DNA of 64,000 nt from Limosilactobacillus panis (GTDB taxonomy: Bacteria; Bacillota; Bacilli; Lactobacillales; Lactobacillaceae): contig NZ_CP081855.1 of NCBI RefSeq assembly GCF_019797825.1, positions 62,001 to 126,000 of the forward strand, read 5' to 3'. The number at the start of each line of letters is the position of its first letter. The stretch's first letter is position 1. Below are positions 8,451 through 17,263 of the stretch, piece by piece. The position numbers and the translations under genes are program-made. The notes beneath the pieces are model-generated. The model ran no database searches. It was not told the DNA's origin and saw nothing but the letters and a program-made list of their open reading frames with translations.

Positions 8451-9212
8451 ATGGCAATTGTAAGTTTTGTAGGTGCAGGCCCTGGTGAGACGGATCTAAT
8501 AACATTAAAGGGGTATAAATTATTGGCCGCCGCTGACGTTGTTATTTATGCAGGATCATTAATTAACAAGGAATTACTTAACTATTGTAAGGATGGGGCC
8601 GAACTATATGATAGCGCCAAGATGACCCTTGATGATATTGTTGATCGAATGGAAGAAGCGGTTAAGACAGGAAAGTCAGTTGTCCGTTTACAAACTGGTG
8701 ACTTTTCAATCTATGGTTCCATTCGGGAACAAATTGAAGAGATGAAAAAGCGGGGAATTAATTATCAATGCGTTCCTGGAGTTAGTTCCTTCCTCGGAGC
8801 AGCCTCGAGTATGGGGGTCGAATACACAGTCCCGGAAGTAGCCCAGAGTGTGATTATTACTCGGATGGCGGGGCGGACACCGGTACCGGAAAAAGAATCT
8901 TTAAAATCACTGGCCCAGCACCAAACTTCGATGGTGATTTTCCTTTCTGTTCAGGGCATTAAGAAAGTTGTTGCCCAACTGGAAGAAGGTGGCTACCCAG
9001 CTGATACACCAGCAGCTGTTATCTACAAGGCAACCTGGCCGGATGAAAAAGAAGTCCGGGGGACACTAGCAGATATTGCTAATAAGGTCCACGATGCTGA
9101 TATTCGGCGGACCGCCCTAATCATGGTTGGAAAGTTTCTTGGGGATGAATATAACTATTCACACCTTTACGATGCCAGCTTTAGTACAATGTTTCGAAAG
9201 AAGAGTAAGTAG
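8451..9212 (+). CDS. cbiF: Cobalt-precorrin-4 C11-methyltransferase
   Basis: This 253-residue tetrapyrrole methylase has [16 protein letters not shown] at the N-terminus, [18 protein letters not shown] near residue 78 and [15 protein letters not shown] near 108, all CbiF/CobM blocks. It methylates C11 using SAM. AAAGGA upstream at about 8436 serves as ribosome binding site. The next gene, cbiG, follows after three bases. Confidence 0.93.
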   Translation: MAIVSFVGAGPGETDLITLKGYKLLAAADVVIYAGSLINKELLNYCKDGAELYDSAKMTLDDIVDRMEEAVKTGKSVVRLQTGDFSIYGSIREQIEEMKKRGINYQCVPGVSSFLGAASSMGVEYTVPEVAQSVIITRMAGRTPVPEKESLKSLAQHQTSMVIFLSVQGIKKVVAQLEEGGYPADTPAAVIYKATWPDEKEVRGTLADIANKVHDADIRRTALIMVGKFLGDEYNYSHLYDASFSTMFRKKSK

Positions 9213-9215
9213 GGG

Positions 9216-10271
9216 ATGAAGCGATTTGGAATTATTGCGTTAACAAGCAGTGGTGCTCATACTGCGCGACAGCTATTGACGCAACTTCAAAGTAACCAAC
9301 GCCAAGTCAGCCTGTACTTACCCCAACGGCTGGCACGAGGAACGGAGAATTATTATTGTAAAGGTGACTTTACAGCAGCTATTCGTCACTTATTTAAGGA
9401 ATACGATTGTGTTGTTTGCATAATGGCTACCGGGATTGTTGTCCGTTCTCTAGCCGGAATAATTGTTGATAAGACCGTTGATCCAGCAGTTATTGTAATG
9501 GATGAACAGGCCAACCATGTTATTAGCCTATTATCGGGTCACGTCGGCGGAGCGAACGAATGGGCGGGGCTAATTGCTAAATTAACCGGTGCTGACCCGG
9601 TAATTACGACGGCAACTGATACAGAACACGTTCAGGCGATAGACGTTTTAGCAAAACAACTAAATGGTTGGTACCCCAACTTTAAAGAAAATACTAAGGC
9701 TTTAAACCGTTTGTTGGCGGAAAATAAACCGGTTGAATTGTATATTGAACCGTATTTAAAACGGTATGTTAATTCATTAAGCGGCTTTACGGTCCTTAAT
9801 GAAATTACCACTCATCAGGAGGGGGTACCTTTAGTAATTGTTTCCGATCGGGGAAACTTTACGAAGATTCCAGAGGCAATTCAAATTATTCCCCGGGTTA
9901 ATGTTCTTGGCATTGGTTGCCGAAAGGATATTACTAACGAAATGATGCAACAGGCGTTTGAAGAATTTACCCGGCAACATGACTTGTTGTGGTCTTCAAT
10001 CAGTCAAGTGGTGTCAATTGATATTAAACGAACGGAAGGTGCAATCCAATATATTGCGCAAACAATTGGTGCGGACCTTGAATTTTTTACAGCAAGACAG
10101 CTATTCCCGGCCAGTAAGCACTATCCAAGCTCACTATTTGTTTTGAAAACTGTTGGTGTAGGTAATGTTGCGTGTGCAGCAGCTGATTTTGCCAGTGGTG
10201 AACGGGTAGTAACTGAACGATACGCAAATCATGAAATTACGATGGCATTAAGCCGGCGACATGAAATCTAG
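9216..10271 (+). CDS. cbiG: Cobalt-precorrin-5A hydrolase
   Basis: This 351-residue enzyme opens the ring A delta-lactone and releases the C20 carbon as acetaldehyde, allowing ring contraction in the anaerobic route. VCIMATGIVVRSLAGII and LLSGHVGGANEWAGLIAKLTG (about 105-125) are the N-terminal and central CbiG blocks. The C-terminal domain (NVLGIGCRKD onward, with VGVGNVACAAA) is the CobE/GbiG type. It is the clearest marker, with cbiD and cbiK, of an oxygen-independent pathway. Confidence 0.92.
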   Translation: MKRFGIIALTSSGAHTARQLLTQLQSNQRQVSLYLPQRLARGTENYYCKGDFTAAIRHLFKEYDCVVCIMATGIVVRSLAGIIVDKTVDPAVIVMDEQANHVISLLSGHVGGANEWAGLIAKLTGADPVITTATDTEHVQAIDVLAKQLNGWYPNFKENTKALNRLLAENKPVELYIEPYLKRYVNSLSGFTVLNEITTHQEGVPLVIVSDRGNFTKIPEAIQIIPRVNVLGIGCRKDITNEMMQQAFEEFTRQHDLLWSSISQVVSIDIKRTEGAIQYIAQTIGADLEFFTARQLFPASKHYPSSLFVLKTVGVGNVACAAADFASGERVVTERYANHEITMALSRRHEI

Positions 10272-10282
10272 GAGGAAAGCAA

Positions 10283-11008
10283 ATGTTATACATAGTTGGA
10301 CTTGGACCAGGATCCAAAGAGTTAATGACAGAAGAAGCACGTCAAGTAATCGAAAATACCCATACAATTGTCGGATACGTTACATATATTCACTTAATTG
10401 AAGACATGCTTGAGGGAAAAGAGCTTGTTGTAACAGGGATGCGTGGTGAAATTGACCGCTGTAAAAAGGCTCTTGAAATTGCGGCTAGCGGTAAAGACGT
10501 TGCCATCATTTCAAGTGGGGATGCCGGAATCTACGGAATGGCAGGTTTAATCCTCGAACTAGCGGGTAAGATGGACCAACATATTGATGTCAAAGTAATC
10601 CCTGGTGTAACGGCAAGTATCGCTGCTGCAGCCCACCTTGGTGCACCATTAATGAATGATTTTTGCCATATCAGTTTAAGTGACCTGATGACCCCGTGGG
10701 ATGTGATTACTAAGCGAATAGATGCTGCCGCCAAGGCTGACTTTGTTATCTGTTTGTATAACCCTCGCAGTAAAGGTCGTCCCCATCACCTGCGGAAAGC
10801 CTTGGATATTATCTTAAAGTATAAATCACCCGATACCGTTGTCGGAGTCGGTAAAGATGTTGCCCGGCCTAAGGAAATTGATAAGGTGACAACAATTAAA
10901 GACTTAGATGAAACAGAAATTAATATGACATCAATCGTAATTGTTGGTAATAAGAATACTTACGTTCAAGACGGCCGGATGATTACTCCGCGAGGGTACA
11001 CGCTATGA
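10283..11008 (+). CDS. cbiH: Cobalt-factor III C17-methyltransferase
   Basis: This 241-residue tetrapyrrole methylase carries IVGLGPGSKELMTEEA at the start, SSGDAGIYGMAGL near residue 75 and IPGVTASIAAAAHLGAPL near 108. CbiH methylates C17 and contracts the ring. GGAGGAAAG just upstream is a strong ribosome binding site. The stop overlaps the cbiJ start by four bases (ATGA). Confidence 0.93.
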   Translation: MLYIVGLGPGSKELMTEEARQVIENTHTIVGYVTYIHLIEDMLEGKELVVTGMRGEIDRCKKALEIAASGKDVAIISSGDAGIYGMAGLILELAGKMDQHIDVKVIPGVTASIAAAAHLGAPLMNDFCHISLSDLMTPWDVITKRIDAAAKADFVICLYNPRSKGRPHHLRKALDIILKYKSPDTVVGVGKDVARPKEIDKVTTIKDLDETEINMTSIVIVGNKNTYVQDGRMITPRGYTL

Positions 11009-11763
11009 TTTTACTGCTAGGTGGAACCAGCGAAAGTCTCGCAGTTGCAGATTGTTTAGCAAAAAATAGGTTGTCCTTTATCGTTTCTGTCGTTAGCGAC
11101 TACGGGGTCGAATTAGCGAGTGCGCATGCAAAACGGGTGGTTAAAGTAACCTTTACAGAAGCAAATTTTACGCAGTTCTGTCTTGCCCACCAAGTTAACT
11201 TCATCATTGACGCTACTCATCCTTTTGCCCGAGTTATTTCACAGTTGGCAATTAACGAAGCCGCCAAACTGGGTATCCCTTATCTACGTTTTGAACGCCA
11301 AAATATTTATCGTGCTGACGCTTCACTGAAGATGGTTGATTCGCTTGAGGAAGCTTGCCGGTATTTAAAACATCTTGAAGGCGTAATTTATCTTTCAACA
11401 GGTAGTAAAACAGCTCCTGATTACGCAGCAAGGCTAGGAGTTAAGCAGTTACATATCCGTGCCTTACCAACGACACGGGTAATGAAAAAACTGACGTCGG
11501 CAGGCTTTGTTGCCGCTCAAATCGATGCAATTCAAGGCCCTTTTTCCACTGATTTAAACGTTGCATTGTTCAAGCACGCAACAGCAAAAGTCGTAGTAAC
11601 TAAAGAAAGTGGTCGACAGGGTGGCATTCAAGAAAAAATCGCGGCTTGCCAACAGTTAGGAATTCCCTGCGTTATTATTCGTCGGCCTCACTTAAACTAT
11701 CCGCAGAAAGTTGAAAAGATTGATGAGCTGCAAGCATATTTGGAGGAACACAATGAATGGTAG
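11005..11763 (+). CDS. cbiJ: Cobalt-precorrin-6A reductase
   Basis: This 252-residue NAD(P)H-dependent reductase has the N-terminal ILLLGGTSESLAVADCL nucleotide-binding loop, FIIDATHPFARVIS near residue 67 and VVTKESGRQGG near 195, all CbiJ/CobK signatures. It reduces the corrin macrocycle before C5/C15 methylation. It overlaps cbiH at its start and the next gene by 11 bases at its end. Confidence 0.92.
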   Translation: MILLLGGTSESLAVADCLAKNRLSFIVSVVSDYGVELASAHAKRVVKVTFTEANFTQFCLAHQVNFIIDATHPFARVISQLAINEAAKLGIPYLRFERQNIYRADASLKMVDSLEEACRYLKHLEGVIYLSTGSKTAPDYAARLGVKQLHIRALPTTRVMKKLTSAGFVAAQIDAIQGPFSTDLNVALFKHATAKVVVTKESGRQGGIQEKIAACQQLGIPCVIIRRPHLNYPQKVEKIDELQAYLEEHNEW

Positions 11764-13150
11764 AGTAACACTTCTGGGTGCAGGTCCAGGAGATCCAGAA
11801 TTATTAACCTTGATTGGGAAACGGCGGTTAGCTGAAGCAGATGTAGTTTTGTATGACCGCCTAGTCGACCCCTCCTTATTAGCATTCACTAATAGTCAAG
11901 TGAAATTGGTTGATGTCGGTAAGCTTCCCCAACATCATAAGGTTAAGCAGACACGAATTAACCAATTGCTAGTCAATTATGCCAGAGTAGGTAAAAAAGT
12001 TGTTCGACTTAAAGCCGGCGATCCCTATGTCTTTGGGCGGGGTGGTGAAGAAGCTCAAGTCTTGGAACAAGAAGGGGTAGACTTTGAAGTGATACCTGGA
12101 ATTACTAGTGCGATCGCAGGTTTAGCGGCAGTTGGTATTCCAATCACCCACCGTGACTTTGCTTCTAGTTTCCATGTCATCACTGGACACCATAAAAAAA
12201 ACGGTCAAAAGCAGCTAGACTGGGAAAATATTGCCCAACAAGAAGGAACTGTTGTCTTTTTAATGGGGATGGCCCAGCTGCCCAAGATTTGTACGGCGCT
12301 GATAAAGCATGGCAAGGATAAGAAAACTCCAGTAGCGATTATTCAGTGGGCAACACAATGGCGGCAAAAAATGGTTATCGGGGATTTAACGAATATTAAC
12401 GAATTAGTTAAAGAGCACCAGCTTTCTTCACCGGCTTTGATTGTTGTTGGCGAGGTGGTTACTTTAAGCAAACAGCTGAATATTCACCGTCCGCTACAAG
12501 GATTGCATGTTTTGCTCCCGTATAGTAAGCAGCATAGGTTATTTAATCAGCTTGTCGATCGCGGGGCAACTGCTGATTTCTACCAGCGTGCGGTTAAAGT
12601 GCCACAGGAGGTTAATATTTCGGCCGTGGAATATGCTAAATTAATTGTTATTGATAGTGTTGCAGCAGCGCACCGGTTAATTACTATCCTGACTGCTAAT
12701 GGTAGCGACTTACGGACCTTAGCTGGAAAGACAATCGTTGCCCTAAACCATGTCGTTGCCCATCATTTACGAACTATAGGGCTAATTGCTGATGGGACGT
12801 TGCCTGACGTTAATCTACCTGCTGACTATGTCGAAGTTGGTGGCGAAAAACCACAGACAAGTGCTGGGACTTTCCTTAGTCTTTACCAAAAGGTTAGTCG
12901 ATGTGATTCACTGCCATTTGAATTGGGGGAGTTTAACGCAGTTATTTTTCCAAGTATGGATAGTTTAGCTGACTTTGCCCAATTGCTAACGCCTAAACAA
13001 GAACACCAGTTGATGACAATTAAGGCGTTCGTAATGGGGCCCAAAATTTCCCAAGTTGCTAACCAGCTAACCTTTCAAAAGGTAATTGAGTGTCAACCAA
13101 GTATTGACGAGACAGTCAAAAGGATAGAGGAGGAATTTGGGCGTGACTAA
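11753..13150 (+). CDS. cobA/hemD: Uroporphyrinogen-III C-methyltransferase fused to a HemD-like domain
   Basis: This 465-residue two-domain protein. Residues 1 to about 245 form a SUMT (CobA) methylase, with LLGAGPGDPELLTLIG, RLKAGDPYVFGRGGEEA and VIPGITSAIAGLAAVGIPI. It makes precorrin-2 from uroporphyrinogen III. The remaining ~220 residues resemble uroporphyrinogen-III synthase but are divergent. ATG 11753 follows GGAGGA; the frame extends upstream to 11711 only inside cbiJ. A separate HemD candidate lies at 25722, so one of the two may be degenerate or specialised. Confidence 0.88.
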   Translation: MNGRVTLLGAGPGDPELLTLIGKRRLAEADVVLYDRLVDPSLLAFTNSQVKLVDVGKLPQHHKVKQTRINQLLVNYARVGKKVVRLKAGDPYVFGRGGEEAQVLEQEGVDFEVIPGITSAIAGLAAVGIPITHRDFASSFHVITGHHKKNGQKQLDWENIAQQEGTVVFLMGMAQLPKICTALIKHGKDKKTPVAIIQWATQWRQKMVIGDLTNINELVKEHQLSSPALIVVGEVVTLSKQLNIHRPLQGLHVLLPYSKQHRLFNQLVDRGATADFYQRAVKVPQEVNISAVEYAKLIVIDSVAAAHRLITILTANGSDLRTLAGKTIVALNHVVAHHLRTIGLIADGTLPDVNLPADYVEVGGEKPQTSAGTFLSLYQKVSRCDSLPFELGEFNAVIFPSMDSLADFAQLLTPKQEHQLMTIKAFVMGPKISQVANQLTFQKVIECQPSIDETVKRIEEEFGRD

Positions 13151-13910
13151 AAAAGCAATTTTAGCAGTCAGTTTTGGAACCACTTTTCCAAAGACTCGGG
13201 AAAAAACAATTGGAGCAACGGAAAGGGCGTTAAAAAAGGCCTTTCCTGCTTATGATGTTTTCCGTGCGTTTACTTCCCGGATTGTGCGCGCACGGGTTGC
13301 CAAAAATGAGGGGCAGGTATTTGATGACCCGGCAACGGCACTGGACAGGCTTAGCAACCAGGGATACGGGGAAGTGATTGTTCAATCCTTCCATATCATT
13401 CCAGGAATTGAGTATGGACAGTTAAAACAGGTTGTTAATACCTACCAGAGTAAATTTAAAAAGCTTAAGCTAAGTCAACCGCTTTTAGATACATTTGACG
13501 ATTTCCAAATGCTTACTCACTTTATGGAAAAACAAAGTGCTTCTCTGCCAGCGGGGGAAGCAATCTTATGGATGGGACACGGGACAGCGCATAGTTCATT
13601 TACTACGTACGCCTGTTTGGACCATATGTTAGCGGGAACAAAAAGCTATGTTGGGGCAGTTGAAAGCTACCCTGACATTACCGATGAACTTACCCGCCTC
13701 AAACATGCTCAAATAAAAAAAGTTTATTTACAGCCATTGATGATGGTCGCTGGTAATCATGCCCATAATGATATGGCCTCTGATAACCCGCACTCGTGGA
13801 AGAGTATTGTTGATGCTAACAACATTGATGCTCAGCCACGTCTTAAAGGATTGGGAGAGTATCCAGAAATTCAACAGTTATTTATTGAAAAACTAAGTAA
13901 ATTAATTTAA
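13143..13910 (+). CDS. cbiK: Sirohydrochlorin cobaltochelatase
   Basis: This ~255-residue type II chelatase inserts cobalt into sirohydrochlorin, the cobalt-early step. ILAVSFGTTFPKTRE at the N-terminus, QSFHIIPGIEY near residue 83, MGHGTAHSSFTTY near 145 (metal-ligand histidine) and the late VAGNHAHNDMA are CbiK signatures. GTG 13143 is preferred because GAGGAGGA at 13127-13134 lies eight bases before it; TTG 13137 would be too close. There is no signal peptide, so it is cytoplasmic. Confidence 0.92.
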   Translation: MTKKAILAVSFGTTFPKTREKTIGATERALKKAFPAYDVFRAFTSRIVRARVAKNEGQVFDDPATALDRLSNQGYGEVIVQSFHIIPGIEYGQLKQVVNTYQSKFKKLKLSQPLLDTFDDFQMLTHFMEKQSASLPAGEAILWMGHGTAHSSFTTYACLDHMLAGTKSYVGAVESYPDITDELTRLKHAQIKKVYLQPLMMVAGNHAHNDMASDNPHSWKSIVDANNIDAQPRLKGLGEYPEIQQLFIEKLSKLI

Positions 13911-13925
13911 AGGAGGGGAAAACTG

Positions 13926-14624
13926 ATGGCTAGTTTTTATGGAATTGGTGTCGGACCGGGTGATAGTAAGCTGCTAACGGTCAAAGCGGTTGACACAATC
14001 AAACAGCTTGATGTCTTATACACTCCACAAGCACATAGGAGTAGTAAAAGTGTTGCCGAAAGGATTGCCTCCCCATACCTAACAGCTGATTTAGTAATTA
14101 AGCGCCGTCATTTTCCGATGGTAAACGACTGGTCAGCTAAGGTAACGTGCTGGCGAAAAATTGCTGATGAAATTAAGGCTGATGTTCAAAACGGCCAAAA
14201 TGTTGGCTTCCTGACACTTGGTGATCCCTCTGTCTATAGCACATTTAGCTATATTGCTAATATGCTGAAAGAGGAGATTAACGTCCAAACAATTGCTGGG
14301 GTCTCCGCTTTTAGTCAAATTGCGGCAAGCTTGTCTCTCCCCCTAATGCTTGATGAAGAATCATTGGAAGTCATTCCGGCAACTGCTGAGAAAGAAAAAC
14401 TTACCCAGGTAATTGACCTGAACGATAACGTGGTAATTATGAAAATTGCTACTAATTTTAAGACTGTTTACCAAATCCTTCAGAAAAGGGGCCTGCTTGA
14501 AAAGACAGTCGTTGTCGAAAATGCGTCAATGGCAGAACAGCATATAAAGCGATTAGCTGACTATTCAGCTAACGATAAATTACCGTACTTTACAACAGCT
14601 TTATTAAAGAAGAAAGGAAATTAA
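13926..14624 (+). CDS. cbiL: Cobalt-precorrin-2 C20-methyltransferase
   Basis: This 232-residue methylase has FYGIGVGPGDSKLLTVKAV at the start, VGFLTLGDPSVYSTFSYI near residue 93 and IAGVSAFSQIAASLSLPL near 122, the CbiL/CobI pattern. It adds the C20 methyl that is later lost at ring contraction. AAGGAGGGG precedes the start by about seven bases. Confidence 0.92.
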   Translation: MASFYGIGVGPGDSKLLTVKAVDTIKQLDVLYTPQAHRSSKSVAERIASPYLTADLVIKRRHFPMVNDWSAKVTCWRKIADEIKADVQNGQNVGFLTLGDPSVYSTFSYIANMLKEEINVQTIAGVSAFSQIAASLSLPLMLDEESLEVIPATAEKEKLTQVIDLNDNVVIMKIATNFKTVYQILQKRGLLEKTVVVENASMAEQHIKRLADYSANDKLPYFTTALLKKKGN

Positions 14625-14626
14625 CA

Positions 14627-15370
14627 ATGGAATGGATAAAAAAATATCGTAAGTTTTTAATGTTCCTGATGATTGGCTTTGGGTATGCAAGCGCTTATCC
14701 GGTGACTGCCCACGCAATGCATATTATGGAAGGGATGCTCCCGCCAAAGTGGTGTATCTTCTGGTTCGCTGTTTCGGCCCCGTTTTTTATTTATGGGCTT
14801 TACCGGCTGTACAAGATTGTTAATTCTGATGTGCCCAATGCCAAAGTTATGCTGGCACTATGTGGGGCGTTTGTGTTTGTACTTTCATCACTAAAGCTCC
14901 CTTCAGTCACCGGTTCCTGCTCTCACCCTACTGGTGTTGGCCTTGGTACTGTTATGTTTGGACCAGGCGTAATGTCTGTATTAGGGGTAATTGTTCTTTT
15001 GTTCCAAGCACTGCTTCTTGCTCATGGTGGATTGACGACATTAGGAGCAAATGAATTCTCAATGACAATTGTTGGGCCAATTATTGGCTTTGTAGTTTGG
15101 AAACTGTGCCGGGTAATGAAGATTAGTCGGTCGATATCCCTTTTCCTTTGCGCGATGTTTGCTGACTGGTCAACCTATGTGACAACAGCTTTTCAATTAG
15201 CAGTTGTTTTTCCTGATCCTAACGGTGGCGTTGGGGCAGCGCTGATTAAGTTTTTAGTAATCTATGCAGTCACTCAAATCCCATTAGCCATTGCTGAAGG
15301 GCTACTAACAGTTATTGTATATAACTTAGTAATTAGTAATGATCTTTGGAAGGAGTCAGCATTGCAATGA
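14627..15370 (+). CDS. cbiM: ECF cobalt transporter substrate-specific subunit
   Basis: This 247-residue membrane protein is the cobalt-binding component of the CbiMNQO importer. A hydrophobic leader (about residues 10-28) ends in an alanine-rich cleavage region just before HAMHIMEGMLPP, and CbiM needs a processed N-terminal Met-His pair for metal binding. SCSHPTGVGLGTVMFGPGVM is a conserved block. It starts two bases after cbiL and ends in an ATGA overlap with cbiN. Confidence 0.93.
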   Translation: MEWIKKYRKFLMFLMIGFGYASAYPVTAHAMHIMEGMLPPKWCIFWFAVSAPFFIYGLYRLYKIVNSDVPNAKVMLALCGAFVFVLSSLKLPSVTGSCSHPTGVGLGTVMFGPGVMSVLGVIVLLFQALLLAHGGLTTLGANEFSMTIVGPIIGFVVWKLCRVMKISRSISLFLCAMFADWSTYVTTAFQLAVVFPDPNGGVGAALIKFLVIYAVTQIPLAIAEGLLTVIVYNLVISNDLWKESALQ

Positions 15371-15681
15371 AGAAACGGACGAAGACTAATATTACTTTAC
15401 TAATTTGTGTAATCCTCCTTGTTCTAATTCCGTTTATTTTTGTTAAAGGCCAGTATGGTGGTAGTGATGACCAGGGGACAGAACAGATTAAAAAGTTTGA
15501 CCCAAGCTACAAGGTATGGGCAAAGCCTATCTGGACACCGCCGTCGGGTGAAATCGAGAGCCTACTTTTTACCGTCCAGGGGTCACTTGGTACGGGAATT
15601 ATTTGTTATTTCATTGGCGCTGCGCATGGTAAGAAAAAGGCCCTTGAAGAGAAAGAAAAGACGGAAAAAGTACCAAAATAG
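15367..15681 (+). CDS. cbiN: ECF cobalt transporter accessory subunit
   Basis: This 104-residue protein has two membrane segments (about residues 8-26 and 70-88) joined by an extracytoplasmic loop, with FGGSD-like YGGSDDQGTEQI and KPIWTPPSGEIESLLFTVQG blocks typical of CbiN. CbiN contacts CbiM and helps load cobalt. The start is ATG 15367 in the cbiM stop, with GGAAGGAG at about 15348-15355. Confidence 0.9.
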   Translation: MKKRTKTNITLLICVILLVLIPFIFVKGQYGGSDDQGTEQIKKFDPSYKVWAKPIWTPPSGEIESLLFTVQGSLGTGIICYFIGAAHGKKKALEEKEKTEKVPK

Positions 15682-15704
15682 GTTTAATAGAGAGGTGACA
15701 ATTA

Positions 15705-16382
15705 GTGTTAAGTATTGATAAATACGCGTATGAGAACCGAATCGTCACCTGGTCACCAAAATTAAAAGCGTTATTGTGGCTACTTGGGATTGCCCTGGCT
15801 TTTCAACCTTTGCAGTGGTTAAAAGCAGCTACCCTTGTCCTGGTAGCAGCAGCAACAGTTTATTTGACGAAAGTTTCACTTAAACGTTATATCAGTTGGT
15901 TTTATGCTATTATTCCGTTTGTTTTGTTGAGTATTATTGGGATTGTTGTAACTATTTCTGGAAACAGGGGGTCAATAATTTGGCCGATTAAAATTGGCAA
16001 TGTGTACTTAGGAATGGCACGGGTGATGATACCACAGGCTAGCCGAATGGCTCTACAGTGTATGACGGCGATTGTTTGTACCTATTGGTTTGCACTAACA
16101 ACGCCCTTCATTCAGATCTTGCAGGTGTTAAAAGCTACCCACTTGCCACGGGTAATGATTGAAGTCACGATGCTGATGTACCGGTTCATATTTATTTTTA
16201 TTGATGCCTTCGAACAAATTCATCGGGCGCAGAAATTACGTTTTGGTTATGATACATTTGGCCTCATGATTCATTCATCTGGAATTCTTACAAAGATGCT
16301 GTTCGAACAGGTAATTGTGAATTATGAAATGATGACAAAGGCGTTGGATGCCAAGCTATATAATGGCGAGTTTTATATCTAG
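15705..16382 (+). CDS. cbiQ: ECF cobalt transporter transmembrane coupling subunit
   Basis: This 225-residue integral membrane protein has several hydrophobic helices and two coupling-helix motifs of the EcfT/CbiQ family (A-R-G type) near AQKLRFGYDT and MMTKALDAKLY. It links substrate binding by CbiMN to ATP hydrolysis by CbiO. It starts with GTG at 15705 after AGAGGTGA. Confidence 0.9.
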   Translation: MLSIDKYAYENRIVTWSPKLKALLWLLGIALAFQPLQWLKAATLVLVAAATVYLTKVSLKRYISWFYAIIPFVLLSIIGIVVTISGNRGSIIWPIKIGNVYLGMARVMIPQASRMALQCMTAIVCTYWFALTTPFIQILQVLKATHLPRVMIEVTMLMYRFIFIFIDAFEQIHRAQKLRFGYDTFGLMIHSSGILTKMLFEQVIVNYEMMTKALDAKLYNGEFYI

Positions 16383-16393
16383 GAGGGAGTGCG

Positions 16394-17209
16394 TTGATTG
16401 AATTAAAACACCTTAGTTTTAGTTATGATGACAAGCATAAGATCCTCGATGATATTTCATTAAAGCTTGGTGGTGACGACCGACGAGTGATCGGCATCAT
16501 GGGACACAACGGTGCAGGTAAGTCAACGCTCTTCTTAAACCTTGTTGGGGAACTAAGACCGACTGCCGGCCAAATTCTAGTCGATGGTCAGCCTATAAAG
16601 TACTCTAAACGGGGTCTGCGTAATCTTCGGCGAAAGGTCGGAATTGTTTTTCAAAACTCTGATCAGCAGATCTTTTATTCGGTAGTTAAAGATGACGTCG
16701 CCTTTGCCCTCCATAACTTAAAGCTTCCAACAAGTGAAATTAATGAACGGGTTACCCGGGTTCTAAAGGAATTAGATATTTTCCCACTCAGAGACCGGCC
16801 GATCCAATACCTCAGTGGTGGTCAGAAGAAACGGGTTGCCCTTGCTGGAATTATGGTGATTGGCTCAGAGTGGATTCTGCTTGATGAACCGACTTCCGGT
16901 CTTGATCCGGATGGCCAGCAACGGATGAAAGATCTTATTCAAAAGTTGGTCGCTAACGGGCAACGGATTATCCTTTCTAGTCACGATATGGATTTTATGT
17001 ATGAAGTCTGTGACTACCTTTACCTTCTTGGCAAGGGAAAAATCTTAGCGGAGGGGACGAAGCAAGAGGCCTTTAACGATGAGCATTTGTTAAAGGCAAA
17101 TAAATTAGCTCAGCCATGGCTTGTAAAGATTCATCAAAAGCTGGGCCTACCCCTATATGGGAGTGAGCAGGAACTATTTGCAAATGCCGTAAATAAACAT
17201 ATTGATTAG
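16394..17209 (+). CDS. cbiO: ECF cobalt transporter ATPase
   Basis: This 271-residue ABC ATPase shows Walker A GHNGAGKST (about 37-45), Q-loop VFQNSDQQIF, signature LSGGQKKRVALAGI, Walker B WILLDEPTSGLD and the switch histidine in SSHDMDFM. It energises CbiMNQ. Translation starts with TTG 16394, five bases after AGGAGGGAG. Confidence 0.93.
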   Translation: MIELKHLSFSYDDKHKILDDISLKLGGDDRRVIGIMGHNGAGKSTLFLNLVGELRPTAGQILVDGQPIKYSKRGLRNLRRKVGIVFQNSDQQIFYSVVKDDVAFALHNLKLPTSEINERVTRVLKELDIFPLRDRPIQYLSGGQKKRVALAGIMVIGSEWILLDEPTSGLDPDGQQRMKDLIQKLVANGQRIILSSHDMDFMYEVCDYLYLLGKGKILAEGTKQEAFNDEHLLKANKLAQPWLVKIHQKLGLPLYGSEQELFANAVNKHID

Positions 17210-17218
17210 GAAGATTGG

Positions 17219-17234
17219 GGGAGTGGGAACTCCC
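17219..17234 (+). other. Small hairpin between cbiO and cbiP
   Basis: GGGAGT (17219-17224) pairs with ACTCCC (17229-17234) over a four-base loop. No T-run follows, so it is not a normal terminator. It may protect or process the transcript between the transporter genes and cbiP. Confidence 0.4.
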
Positions 17235-17263
17235 GTACATATATATCCGGGGAGGAATAAATC

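Noticed and set aside
11711..11752. Longer N-terminus of CobA
   Set aside because: It lies inside cbiJ, and ATG 11753 has a GGAGGA site and begins directly with the methylase motif.
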